The notes under the pieces are model-generated. The model was not told the origin of the DNA. It was given only the letters and a program-made list of their open reading frames with translations, and made no database searches. Shown here one piece after another: positions 17,810 to 26,037 of a stretch of 64,000 nucleotides of DNA; the stretch's first letter is position 1; each line of letters begins with the position of its first letter. The stretch comes from CADEEX01 sp964577955 (GTDB taxonomy: Bacteria; Acidobacteriota; Vicinamibacteria; Vicinamibacterales; CAVVIG01): assembly GCA_964577955.1 (NCBI GenBank), contig CAZOAZ010000034.1, positions 1-64,000 on the forward strand, given 5' to 3'. The position numbers and the translations under genes were made by a program.

Positions 17810-18802
17810 ATGCGTGTTCCCGCTCTCGTGCTTCTGATCAGCGGTCTTGCCCTCGGGGCCGTGGCCCCGCTGGCCGGCCAATCGCCTCAGTGGAAGGCGC
17901 CGCGGACGCCTGACGGAAAGCCCGACCTTCAGGGCACGTTCACGTTTGCCACGATCACGCCGCTCCAGCGGCCTGAAGCGCTGAAGGGCAAGGCGACGCT
18001 GACCCCCGAGGAGGCGGCCGCATTCGAGAAAGCGGAAAACGATCGCCTCAATCGCGATCTCTTCGACCCGGAAAAGGGGCAGCCGAGCGCCGGGTATCCC
18101 GGGCGGGCGCAGGGCGGCGTGCTCTCCTACAACGATTTCTGGTACGAACGCGGCGACCAGCTCACGAAAGACCGTCGCACGTCGCTCATCACCGATCCCC
18201 CGGACGGTCGCATTCCGCTCAGTGCCGCGGCGCGCGCGCGTCAGGCGGAGCGCGGGAGGAGGACCGAGGCCGAAATGTACACGGATCCCGAGGCGCTCAG
18301 CGTCGTCGACCAGTGCATTGTCGGTTTCAACGCCGGACCGCCGATGACATCGGGCACTTACAACAACAACATGCAGATTGTGCAGACGCCCGGCTACGTC
18401 ATGATCATGACCGAGATGGTCCACAGCGCGCGGATCATCCCGACCGACGGCCGTCCGCACGGCCCGGTGCCGCAATGGAGCGGCGATTCGGTTGGCCACT
18501 GGGAGGGCGATACGCTCGTCGTCGAGACCGTCAACTTCAAGCGTGAGATCTACAACCTGCCCGGTTCGACGCCGAAGACCAAGGTCGTCGAACGCTTCAC
18601 GCGGATCGATCCGAGAACGATCGAGTACAAGTACACGATCACCGACCCGGACGCGTACACCCAGTCCTGGACCGCGTCGCTGCCGCTCCGGGAGATCGAC
18701 GAGCTTCTGTACGAATACGCCTGCCATGAAGCGAACTACGGCATGGAAGGCGTCCTCCGCGGCGCGCGTTTCCGCGAAAAGCAGGGGAACACGAAGGACT
18801 GA
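17810..18802 (+). CDS. Secreted protein of unknown function (PDLQGTF family)
   Basis: A 330-residue exported protein with signal peptide MRVPALVLLISGLALGAVAP. It is a paralogue of the protein at 2758-3717: shared blocks are RTPDGKPDLQGTFTFATITP, LITDPPDGRIPLS, YNNNMQIVQTPGYVMI, GDSVGHWEGDTLVVETVNF and YEYACHEANY. The function is unknown. The order of blocks suggests a single beta-rich domain of about 300 residues. It is monocistronic, with its own strong ribosome site, and converges on the helicase gene. Confidence 0.8.
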   Translation: MRVPALVLLISGLALGAVAPLAGQSPQWKAPRTPDGKPDLQGTFTFATITPLQRPEALKGKATLTPEEAAAFEKAENDRLNRDLFDPEKGQPSAGYPGRAQGGVLSYNDFWYERGDQLTKDRRTSLITDPPDGRIPLSAAARARQAERGRRTEAEMYTDPEALSVVDQCIVGFNAGPPMTSGTYNNNMQIVQTPGYVMIMTEMVHSARIIPTDGRPHGPVPQWSGDSVGHWEGDTLVVETVNFKREIYNLPGSTPKTKVVERFTRIDPRTIEYKYTITDPDAYTQSWTASLPLREIDELLYEYACHEANYGMEGVLRGARFREKQGNTKD

Positions 18803-18846
18803 GAAAAGCCTCAGTTCCTGAGATCCTGAAATCCTAGATTACAGAG

Positions 18847-20562
18847 TCACTGACGATCCCGGTCCCGCCTGACCAGGACCTTCTTGCCGCGGATCATCGT
18901 GGCGCGAAGGGCGGCGATGATGTCGTCGGCGTGCGCCGCCTCGACGTCGACCAGCGAGAAGTTGTCGGCAACTTCGATCGCGCCGACGGAGCGCGACGTG
19001 ACGCCGGCTTCGCCGGTGATCGCGCCGACGAGATCGCCAGGGCGAACGCCAGCCTTGCGACCGGCGCCGATGAACAGCCGGGCCATCGGGCCCGGATCGC
19101 GATGACTCTTGTCAGTCGTCCGCTCATGCTTGACGAGGCGCGGCTCGCCAGGGCTCTGGTGGCGTCCGGCTTTAGCCGGATGGCTGTCCCGTTCAGGCCG
19201 GCTGGCGACCGTGGCGACCGGAATTTCCTTGTCCTCGCCGTCGCCGACCGTTGCCGCATGCGCCATGGCCACCGCGGCAGCGGCAATGTCCACGATGTCG
19301 AATTCCTGGGCGAGCGACTCGACCACGACGCGGGTGTGCGCCTCCTTCCCGGCGAGCAGACGCTCGCGGAGCGAGGCGCGGGTGAGATCCAGCTGCCGCG
19401 CGCGCACATCGGCCACCGTCGGCACGGCGGCCATCTCGATCTTCGCCCGTGTGAACTTCTCGATCAGTTTCAGGAGCCGGTGTTCGCGCGGCTCGGCCAG
19501 CGTAATAGCTGTCCCAGCGCGGCCCGCCCGGCCGGTGCGGCCGATGCGATGCAGATACGCCTCGGGTGATGCCGGCACGTCGTAGTTGACGACGTGCGTC
19601 AAATGCTCGATGTCGAGACCGCGAGCCGCGACGTCGGTCGCGATCAGCAGCTCGGCTTTCTTCGCGCGAAACGACGCCATCACGCGGTCGCGCTGGCGCT
19701 GTTCCATGCCGCCGTGCAAGGCTTCGCTGCGGCGGCCGTGGGCCTTGAAGGTTTCGACCAGCGCTTCGACTTCGAGCCGCGTGCGGCAGAACACCAGCGC
19801 CGCGGCGGGATCTTCCATGTCCAGCACGCGCGCGAGCGTCGCCGGCTTGTGCGGGCGGTTGACGATGTAGGCGATCTGGCGGACGCGAGGCATCTTGCCG
19901 GCGGCCGTCTTCTCACGGGCGATCGTCACGCGGTGCGGATTCTTCAGATGCCGCTGCGCAATCGCCGCAATCCGCGGTGGCATCGTCGCCGAAAAGAGCG
20001 CGGTTTGCCGGCTGTCCGGCGTGGCCTTCAGGATCGCGTCGAGGTCCTCGGCGAAACCCATGTCGAGCATCTCGTCGGCTTCGTCGAGGATGAGGACGGT
20101 GAGGCCGTCGAGCTTCAGCGTCTGGCGCCGCATGTGATCCAGCGCGCGTCCCGGCGTGGCCACCACGACGTGGGCGCCGCGTTGCAGGGCGCTGATCTGC
20201 GAATGCATCGGCGCGCCGCCGTAGAGCGGCAGGACGGTCAGGCGCAGGCCTTTACCGTACTTGTGGATCGCCTCGGCGACCTGCATCGCCAGTTCGCGCG
20301 TCGGCACGAGCACGAGGCCGCAGGTCTGCCGGGCGCCGGGCCGTGTGTCGCCAATGCGCTGCAGCATCGGCAGCGCGAAGGCCGCGGTCTTGCCGGTCCC
20401 CGTCTCTCCCTGACCGAGAAGATCGCGCCCTTCGAGCAGGAACGGAATCGCCTCGCGTTGAATTGATGTGGGTTCTTCGTAACCGAGCGCCGACACGACA
20501 TCGACGAGTTCACGGCGGAGCCCAAGGGCGGCAAATCCTGGCGGCGAAGACGAATCATCCAT
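18847..20562 (-). CDS. DEAD-box RNA helicase with DbpA-type RNA-binding domain
   Basis: A 571-residue cytoplasmic helicase. Motifs in order: Q motif (LGYEEPTSIQREAIP), motif I GETGTGKT, Ia PTRELAMQ, II DEAD (ILDEADEMLDMGF), III SAT, V ATDVAARGLDIEHL and VI HRIGRTGRAGRAG. The C-terminus (LFIGAGRKAGVRPGDLVGAI...VLVRR) is the DbpA/CsdA-type RNA-binding fold, suggesting work on rRNA or structured mRNA during ribosome assembly or cold stress. Between the core and this domain is SHPAKAGRHQSPGEP, encoded by a palindromic repeat at 19165-19180. The ATG at 20562 is chosen; a GTG at 20619 lies inside another repeat. Confidence 0.93.
   Translation of the reverse strand: MDDSSSPPGFAALGLRRELVDVVSALGYEEPTSIQREAIPFLLEGRDLLGQGETGTGKTAAFALPMLQRIGDTRPGARQTCGLVLVPTRELAMQVAEAIHKYGKGLRLTVLPLYGGAPMHSQISALQRGAHVVVATPGRALDHMRRQTLKLDGLTVLILDEADEMLDMGFAEDLDAILKATPDSRQTALFSATMPPRIAAIAQRHLKNPHRVTIAREKTAAGKMPRVRQIAYIVNRPHKPATLARVLDMEDPAAALVFCRTRLEVEALVETFKAHGRRSEALHGGMEQRQRDRVMASFRAKKAELLIATDVAARGLDIEHLTHVVNYDVPASPEAYLHRIGRTGRAGRAGTAITLAEPREHRLLKLIEKFTRAKIEMAAVPTVADVRARQLDLTRASLRERLLAGKEAHTRVVVESLAQEFDIVDIAAAAVAMAHAATVGDGEDKEIPVATVASRPERDSHPAKAGRHQSPGEPRLVKHERTTDKSHRDPGPMARLFIGAGRKAGVRPGDLVGAITGEAGVTSRSVGAIEVADNFSLVDVEAAHADDIIAALRATMIRGKKVLVRRDRDRQ
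19165..19180. repeat. In-frame palindrome inside the helicase gene
   Basis: TCCGGCTTTAGCCGGA, a perfect palindrome of the GGCTTCAGCC family, encodes HPAKAG in the linker between helicase core and RNA-binding domain. It matches the core of the copy in the acylase gene (5807-5826). Confidence 0.85.
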
Positions 20563-20608
20563 CTGCTCTAGCTTACTGGTTCGCGGCGACGGCTGCCGGC
20601 GATGGCTG

Positions 20609-20640
20609 AAATGCGCCACGAAAACACAGAAACACGAAAC
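20609..20640. repeat. Half copy of the TGCGCCACGAAAACAC repeat
   Basis: AAATGCGCCACGAAAACACAGAAACACGAAA matches one arm of the larger inverted repeats at 40182-40331 and 62705-62838. Here the second arm is missing. It lies between the helicase and DUF998 genes. Confidence 0.7.
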
Positions 20641-20643
20641 GCT

Positions 20644-21360
20644 TTAGTCTGACGACGTTTCAGGCCTCGCGAATGTGATTCCCAGGATCGCGATCCAGAT
20701 CATCCACGTGTAGATGTTCACGCGTTCGGTCAAGCCGATCCACGGCGAGTCCGTGGTGGCCTGCAGGCCGGCCCAGGCGCCGAAGACGAGCGTCACGACG
20801 AGGGTCGCGACGGTGTACCACCGGAACCAGCCGCGGCGGATGAACGCGCCGACCGCGAGGGCGAGCAGGATGAAGACGCCCTGGAGCGCGGTGGTCCAGA
20901 TGTGCAGCCAGGTCTGGTCAGTCAGCCCGGCGGCGCGCAGATCCATCGGCGCGGCGACCAGGCCGACGCTGCTGGTCACGCCGTAACCGGCGAGGGCGAC
21001 GGCGGTCAGGCGTCCGGCCCGGGAACCGGCCGCTGATCGCCACACCCCGCCGGTGAACGCGAGGACCAGAAGGTTGTAGGGCACGAATGCCGCGACCATC
21101 AGCGGTCTGGTCGGCGCACTCCTCGCGATCAGCTCGCTGACCATCTGCGATCGGTAGGCGTGATATTCGGGGTAGAGCAGTGCCGCCAGCACGTCGATCG
21201 CGAGCAGGTAGAGGGCGGACGATGCCACGCCGCAGACGAGGAGCGCCCTCCGCGTCGTCGTGTCCGACGGCTCGTCGGAAAATTTGCCCGGGGCGTGCGG
21301 AGAAATCCCCGTGGATTCTTGATACAGTTCGCGCGTTGAAGAGGTCCCGATGCCACGCAT
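20644..21360 (-). CDS. DUF998 multi-pass membrane protein
   Basis: A 238-residue inner-membrane protein with about six hydrophobic segments. The block LAALLYPEYHAYRSQMVSELIARSAPTRPL is characteristic of DUF998, a family of unknown function. The only good start codon before the first membrane segment is the ATG at 21360, which overlaps by 11 bases the start of the divergent amidohydrolase gene at 21350. About 37 polar residues precede the first membrane segment. The start is therefore less certain than the gene itself. Confidence 0.8.
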   Translation of the reverse strand: MRGIGTSSTRELYQESTGISPHAPGKFSDEPSDTTTRRALLVCGVASSALYLLAIDVLAALLYPEYHAYRSQMVSELIARSAPTRPLMVAAFVPYNLLVLAFTGGVWRSAAGSRAGRLTAVALAGYGVTSSVGLVAAPMDLRAAGLTDQTWLHIWTTALQGVFILLALAVGAFIRRGWFRWYTVATLVVTLVFGAWAGLQATTDSPWIGLTERVNIYTWMIWIAILGITFARPETSSD

Positions 21361-22585
21361 AAGTTACTTCGTTCCGATAGCGATTGTTGCCGGCTGGCTC
21401 GCGGCCGTTGACGCGCAGACACCTGCAAGCAGCGTGACAGTCTTCGAAAACGCGCGCGTCATCGTCGGCGACACGCGCGCGCCGATCGACAACGCGACGC
21501 TCGTCGTCACGGGCGCGCGGTTCACACAGGTCGGGCGGGCTGCCGACGTCCGAGTTCCGGCCGGCGCGACGCGTGTCAACCTGGCGGGCAAGACGGTCAT
21601 GCCCGCGATCATCGACACCCACAACCATCTGAGTCAGACCCGCGACGCGATCGTGGACGACCTGCGGCGGCGCGCCTACTTCGGCGTTGCCGCGGCGATG
21701 AGCCTCGGGCAGGACACGTCAGACGCGCCGTTCCAGGCCCGGGCACAGACCGTCCCCGGGCTCGCGCGGATCTTTAGCGCCGGCCGCGGCATCACCGGTC
21801 CGGAGCCCGGGCGGACCACCGCGCCGTTCTGGGTCACGACGGTGGCGGAGGCGCGGAAGGCGGTGCAGGACAACGCGGCGAAGAAGGTCGACCTCATCAA
21901 GATTTGGGTCGACGACAGGAACGGCACGGTGAAGAAGCTGTCGCCGGAACTCTACGCCGCCGCGATCGACGAAGCGCACAAGCAGGGGCTCCGCGTCATC
22001 GCGCACATCTTCACGCTCGAAGACGCGAAGGGCGTGTTCCGTGCCGGCGTCGATGCCTTCGCGCACGGCGTCCGCGACAAGGACATCGACGACGAATTCC
22101 TGGCGCTGGTGAAGCAGCGGCCGAACTTCGTCCTCGGCCCGAACCTGCCCGATCGCGGCGTCGCCGCCGACATCGAGTGGCTGCGGAAATCGCTCGCGCC
22201 GGCGGACTTCGCGACGCTGCAGCAGGGCAACACCAATCGGCCGCCGGTTCAGCAGACCTTCGGCATCCAGGCGCGCAATCTCGCCAAGATGAGCGCCGCC
22301 GGCGTCCGCATCGTCGTCGGCACCGACGGGAATACGCCGTACGCGCCACATGTGGAGATGGCGGACATGGTGGCGTCAGGGATGACGCCGGCGCAGGTCA
22401 TCGTCGCCGCGACGAGCAACGGCGCTCAGTTCCTGCGGATGACCGACACCGGAACGATCGAGGCGAATAAAAGCGCCGACTTCATCGTGCTGGACGCCAA
22501 TCCGCTCGACGACATCACCAACACGCGAAGAATCGCGTCGGTGTACCTGCGCGGCGCGGCGGTCGACCGGACGAGTTACCGCTAA
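21350..22585 (+). CDS. Secreted metal-dependent amidohydrolase
   Basis: A 411-residue exported protein (signal peptide to about AAVDAQ) of the imidazolonepropionase-like amidohydrolase group. The metal-binding His-x-His is in IIDTHNHL near residues 90-92, later His ligands are in IAHIFTLED and DAFAHGVRD, and the metal Asp is in VVGTDGNTPY. The closing ADFIVLDANPLDDITNTRRI is a family hallmark of the small beta-sandwich domain. GAGG lies 6-9 bases before the ATG. The substrate is unknown, probably an amide, cyclic amide or dipeptide outside the cytoplasm. Confidence 0.9.
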   Translation: MPRISYFVPIAIVAGWLAAVDAQTPASSVTVFENARVIVGDTRAPIDNATLVVTGARFTQVGRAADVRVPAGATRVNLAGKTVMPAIIDTHNHLSQTRDAIVDDLRRRAYFGVAAAMSLGQDTSDAPFQARAQTVPGLARIFSAGRGITGPEPGRTTAPFWVTTVAEARKAVQDNAAKKVDLIKIWVDDRNGTVKKLSPELYAAAIDEAHKQGLRVIAHIFTLEDAKGVFRAGVDAFAHGVRDKDIDDEFLALVKQRPNFVLGPNLPDRGVAADIEWLRKSLAPADFATLQQGNTNRPPVQQTFGIQARNLAKMSAAGVRIVVGTDGNTPYAPHVEMADMVASGMTPAQVIVAATSNGAQFLRMTDTGTIEANKSADFIVLDANPLDDITNTRRIASVYLRGAAVDRTSYR

Positions 22586-22587
22586 AC

Positions 22588-22680
22588 AATTGATGATTGA
22601 TGATTGATGAATGATGATTTGAATGATGATTGAGGGAGCGATCACCCAATCAATCATCATTCATCAATCATCATTCATCG
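22588..22680. repeat. Inverted array of GATGATT heptamers
   Basis: The left arm repeats GATGATT/GATGAAT about six times, the right arm (22647-22680) is its reverse complement, and a 14-base GC-rich spacer separates them. The AT-rich arms are unlike the surrounding DNA. The array begins 3 bases after the amidohydrolase stop and ends on the base before the zinc-ribbon ATG, so it occupies the whole intergenic space. Confidence 0.85.
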
Positions 22681-22938
22681 ATGACCAGCGCGTGCGCAAT
22701 CTGTGGCAAGACCCTCGAAGGGAAGCCCGAATACTGTCCGCACTGCCACATGCGGCAGCCGGGGCCGCGCCCGCTCGCGAAGCGCGCCGCGCCGGCACGC
22801 GCGCCAGCGGTACGCCGTGCCCCTCGCGAGGCCGCCGACACGCCTCCGGTTCCGGCTGGTCAATGCCCGGCGTGCGCACACCCGATCACCCGACAGGATC
22901 AATGGTGCCGGTGGTGTCACTGGCCAGTGAATCGCTAG
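22681..22938 (+). CDS. Small double zinc-ribbon protein
   Basis: An 85-residue basic protein with four Cys-x-x-Cys knuckles: CAIC and CPHC in the N-terminal ribbon, CPAC and CRWC in the C-terminal one, joined by an Ala/Arg/Pro-rich linker of about 40 residues. Each pair should bind one zinc. The function is unknown; such proteins often bind nucleic acid or partner proteins. The ATG abuts the heptamer array, so any ribosome site would lie within the repeat and none is evident. A longer reading from 22630 would be translated repeat. Confidence 0.6.
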   Translation: MTSACAICGKTLEGKPEYCPHCHMRQPGPRPLAKRAAPARAPAVRRAPREAADTPPVPAGQCPACAHPITRQDQWCRWCHWPVNR

Positions 22939-22953
22939 TGGACAGGCCACTAG
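22935..22953 (+). terminator. Stem-loop at the end of the zinc-ribbon gene
   Basis: CTAGTGG and CCACTAG form a perfect 7-base stem with a 5-base loop, and the stop codon lies in the stem. There is no T-run after it, so it is at best a weak or Rho-assisted terminator. Confidence 0.35.
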
Positions 22954-22958
22954 TCTGA

Positions 22959-22975
22959 TCCGCCTTCGCCAAGGC
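22959..22975. repeat. Partial copy of the CCGCCTTCGCCAAGGC repeat
   Basis: TCCGCCTTCGCCAAGGC matches the core of the elements at 42962-43007 and 58699-58743. The flanks have diverged. The rest of the space to 23048 shows nothing further. Confidence 0.5.
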
Positions 22976-23048
22976 GCCGGCGAGCCGGGTGATCGGCCGC
23001 CCAGATTTCGGCGGCAGCCGCGCTCGCGAGTCGTAGAATGCGGCTGCT

Positions 23049-24251
23049 ATGTCTCCATCAGTGCTCCGCCGCCTGCCGCTCCTGCTCGCGTTGTTCCAGC
23101 CGCTCCTGATGGCGCAAACCCCGGTCGTGACCGAGGTGCCGATCGAGGAGCGCATGATCAGCCACGTCAACCGCGATCGGACCGCCACCGATATGCGTGT
23201 CGACTGGGTGCACAAGGCCGACCGTGCGTTTCCGCTCAAGCCGGCGACCGCTCCGTTCACGGTCAGCTACCGGCACAACGGAAAGACCTACGGGCTCGAC
23301 GACTACTTCCTGCACGGCGACACGCTGGCGTTTCTGATCCTCAAGGACGATCAGATCGTCTTCGAGCGCTACCTGCACAAGACGAGTGCGGCCGATCGAT
23401 ATCTCTCGATGTCGGTCTCGAAGTCGGTGGTCTCGGTGCTCTTCGGCGTCGCGATCGACGAAGGCAAGATCGGGAGCGTCAAGGATCCGGTCGTGCGCTA
23501 TCTGCCTTACCTCAAGGACAGCGGCTACAAGGATTGCACGCTCGAAGACATCCTGCAGATGGCCTCGGGCGTGCTCTTCAGCGAGGAGTACGACAATTCG
23601 AGCTCCGGCATCGCCGATTTGAGCCGCGCGAACCGCACCGGAACGCCGACCTTTGGCGAGTTCGCGGCGTCGCTCACGTCCGAAGTGAAGCCAGGCACCG
23701 CATTTCACTATCAGAGCGTCAACACGCAGGTGCTGGATCTCGTGCTCGAGAAGGCCACGGGCATGTCGCTCAACCAGTACGCCGAAGAGAAGTTGTGGAA
23801 GAAGATCGGCACCGAGAGCGACGCCTACTTCATCACCGGTAAGCAGCAGCCAGCCGTCGCCGCCTACGGATCCTTTTTCTCGACGCTGCGCGACTACGGG
23901 CGCTTCGGGCTGATGGCGATGCGCGGCGGACAGCTGGGCGGCGCGCGCGTCGTCTCCGAGCGTTGGATTGACGCATCGTCCACGGCGGCGTCGTTTGCCC
24001 GACCGCGGCTCGACCAGAGCAACAACAATCCGATCCGCGGCTACGGCTACCAGTGGTGGATTCCCTACGGAGAAGATCGAGATCGCGCGTTCCAGGCCGT
24101 CGGCATTCGCGGTCAGGCGATCTACGTGAATCCGGCGAAGCGGGTCGTCATCGCGCAGTTCAGCGCCTGGCCTGCCGCCAGTGCCCGCCTCGAGCACCGT
24201 GGCGAGAGCAACGCGCTCTATCAGGCGATTGTCGAGAAGCTGACGCCGTAG
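23049..24251 (+). CDS. Secreted serine hydrolase, class C beta-lactamase-like
   Basis: A 400-residue exported protein with signal peptide ending LLMAQ. The Ser-x-x-Lys motif is SVSK in LSMSVSKSVVSV, near residue 118, and FHYQSVNTQVLDLVLEKATG supplies the Tyr-x-x-Asn region; GYGYQWWIPYG fits the later conserved part. The family covers esterases, D-amino-acid peptidases and beta-lactamase relatives, so activity is open. It ends 14 bases before qhpD and could share that transcript, but has no known role in amine dehydrogenase formation. Confidence 0.85.
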   Translation: MSPSVLRRLPLLLALFQPLLMAQTPVVTEVPIEERMISHVNRDRTATDMRVDWVHKADRAFPLKPATAPFTVSYRHNGKTYGLDDYFLHGDTLAFLILKDDQIVFERYLHKTSAADRYLSMSVSKSVVSVLFGVAIDEGKIGSVKDPVVRYLPYLKDSGYKDCTLEDILQMASGVLFSEEYDNSSSGIADLSRANRTGTPTFGEFAASLTSEVKPGTAFHYQSVNTQVLDLVLEKATGMSLNQYAEEKLWKKIGTESDAYFITGKQQPAVAAYGSFFSTLRDYGRFGLMAMRGGQLGGARVVSERWIDASSTAASFARPRLDQSNNNPIRGYGYQWWIPYGEDRDRAFQAVGIRGQAIYVNPAKRVVIAQFSAWPAASARLEHRGESNALYQAIVEKLTP

Positions 24252-24265
24252 GGTATTCTCTCGCC

Positions 24266-25714
24266 ATGATTGCCCTAGTTCTTCGGGAGTTTCATCAGTT
24301 CCAGGCCGCCGGACGGCAGTTCCTGTATCTCGTGCCGAGCGCGGCGATTTTCGAACTCGATCCCACCGCCGGCGCCGTGCTGCGCCTCCTCGGCGAAGCC
24401 TCCCGTTCTGAAGACGCGGTCGTCGATGCGCTGGCCGGCAGATTCGCCGCGGCCGCCGTCAGGGCCGCGGTGGCGGAGCTGCGCGACGTCCGCGCCATCG
24501 GCAGCGAACATCGGCTCGAGGTCAAGGAGCCCAAGTTCCTGCCCATGGCGCCGTTCCCACTGTCGACGATGGTGCTGAACGTCACCAATCAGTGCAACCT
24601 GGCGTGCACCTACTGCTACGAGTACGGCGAGGACAAGATTGTCGACACGGAACACGGGCAGCAGTCGAAGTTCATGTCCGAGGCGACCGCGCAGCAGAGC
24701 GTCGAATTCCTGCTGAAGGAGTCGGCGCAGATCGCGCATCTGACGTTCTTTGGCGGCGAGACGCTGCTGAATTTCCCGGTCCTGAAATCGACCGTCGCCT
24801 ACGCGCGCCGGCGCGCGGCCGAAGCCGGCAAGACCGTCGACTTCAGCCTGACGACCAACGCCACCTTGCTGCAGCCGGACATCATCGACTTTCTCGCGGA
24901 CAACGACATCGGCGTCACGATCTCGATGGATGGACCGCGCGAACTGCAGAACAAGTTTCGCGTGTTTCACAACGGCGCCGGCAGCTACGACCTGGTCGCC
25001 CCGAAGATCAAAGCGCTGCTCCGTCGTCACCGGAGCCGACCGATCGGCGCGCGCGTGACGCTGACGTCCGAGACGATCGACGTGACGCGCATCTACCGTC
25101 ATCTCACCGAGGAGTTCGGCTTCTGGGAAGTCGGCTTCGCGCCGGTGACGACCTCGCCCAACCAGCACTACGCCATTGCCGACTCGGGTTTCGATCGGAT
25201 GCTCGGCCAGTTCCGCGAGCTCGCCCACGAGTTCCAGGAGCACGTGGCGGTCAACAAGCATCACGGCTTCTCGAATATCAAGGACACGCTCGAGGAAATT
25301 CACAAAGGCGTGAGCAAGGCGTACCCCTGCGGCGCCGGCCTGGGTTTGATGGGCGTCTCGACCGACGGAGACGTCGCCGTCTGCCACCGCTTTGCGGGCA
25401 GCGAGCGGCACCAGCTTGGGACCGTGAAAGACGGGATCGATCGCGCGGCACAGCAGGACTTTCTCGAGCACCATCACATCGACGACAAGACCGACTGCCA
25501 CACCTGTTGGGCGCGGCCGATCTGCGCCGGCGGCTGTTACCACGAAGCGCACGTCCGCTACGGCACGACCCGGCATCCGAATCTTCACTACTGCGAATGG
25601 ATCCGCGGCTGGACCGAGACCTGTCTGGAGGTCTACGGCGAGCTGGCGGTCAGGAACCCGGAATTCCTCGCGCGCTTCGATCGCGACGAGGCGAAAGCAG
25701 AGGCCGTGCTGTGA
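24266..25714 (+). CDS. qhpD: Radical SAM/SPASM maturase of quinohemoprotein amine dehydrogenase
   Basis: A 482-residue cytoplasmic enzyme. Residues 1-90 form a PqqD-like peptide-recognition region, followed by the radical SAM cluster CNLACTYC (Cys110, Cys114, Cys117) with CYEYGED after it and FFGGETLLN as the SAM-binding block. The SPASM part includes YPCGAG, CHRFAGSE and CHTCWARPICAGGC (from Cys411). QhpD forms the Cys-to-Asp/Glu thioether links in the gamma peptide. The identification rests on this layout and on the matching substrate gene, which overlaps its stop by four bases (GTGA). The ATG at 24266 lacks an obvious ribosome site, so translation may depend on the upstream gene. Confidence 0.92.
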   Translation: MIALVLREFHQFQAAGRQFLYLVPSAAIFELDPTAGAVLRLLGEASRSEDAVVDALAGRFAAAAVRAAVAELRDVRAIGSEHRLEVKEPKFLPMAPFPLSTMVLNVTNQCNLACTYCYEYGEDKIVDTEHGQQSKFMSEATAQQSVEFLLKESAQIAHLTFFGGETLLNFPVLKSTVAYARRRAAEAGKTVDFSLTTNATLLQPDIIDFLADNDIGVTISMDGPRELQNKFRVFHNGAGSYDLVAPKIKALLRRHRSRPIGARVTLTSETIDVTRIYRHLTEEFGFWEVGFAPVTTSPNQHYAIADSGFDRMLGQFRELAHEFQEHVAVNKHHGFSNIKDTLEEIHKGVSKAYPCGAGLGLMGVSTDGDVAVCHRFAGSERHQLGTVKDGIDRAAQQDFLEHHHIDDKTDCHTCWARPICAGGCYHEAHVRYGTTRHPNLHYCEWIRGWTETCLEVYGELAVRNPEFLARFDRDEAKAEAVL

Positions 25715-26037
25715 CGCACCTGAAAGCGGTGAATCGGAAGGCGACACGCGTCATCGACGAAGTGCAGCGGGACGTCGTTGGACTGCAACAGCCGACCGTG
25801 CGGCCGCATATTCCGCTCGGCTGTTCGCTGGCGTTCTCCCCAGGCTGGGAAGCCGACTCCACCGGCGGGACCGCCGGACTCTGTCAGCCGGTCGAGCGCG
25901 ACATCTTCGACTGTCACCTCGGCTGCTTCTGGCCGGCGCACGTGCCCGACCAGTTGAACCACGCGCCGGACTGGACGGCGAAGTGCGCGGCCGCGCAAAA
26001 AGACTGGCGCAAGCTCGATCTCGTGTTTCCGGGCTAG
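25711..26037 (+). CDS. qhpC: Quinohemoprotein amine dehydrogenase gamma subunit precursor (CTQ peptide)
   Basis: A 108-residue peptide with a leader of about 30 residues and a Cys-rich core. Known gamma subunits have three thioether links and a cysteine tryptophylquinone, with spacings Cys+9 Glu, Cys+6 Asp, Cys+8 Asp and Cys+6 Trp. All are present: Cys38-Glu47, Cys58-Asp64, Cys72-Asp80 and Cys68-Trp74 in CHLGCFWP. Surrounding residues GWEADSTGG, LCQPVERD and PAHVPDQ also fit the family. A fifth Cys at 92 has no expected partner. The GTG start overlaps the qhpD stop. The stop TAG lies in the first unit of the G-rich heptamer array that runs up to qhpA. Confidence 0.95.
   Translation: MTHLKAVNRKATRVIDEVQRDVVGLQQPTVRPHIPLGCSLAFSPGWEADSTGGTAGLCQPVERDIFDCHLGCFWPAHVPDQLNHAPDWTAKCAAAQKDWRKLDLVFPG

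Noticed and set aside
22588..22680. Possible CRISPR array
   Set aside because: Units are 7 bases with no unique spacers, and the arms are inverted rather than direct. No cas gene is nearby.
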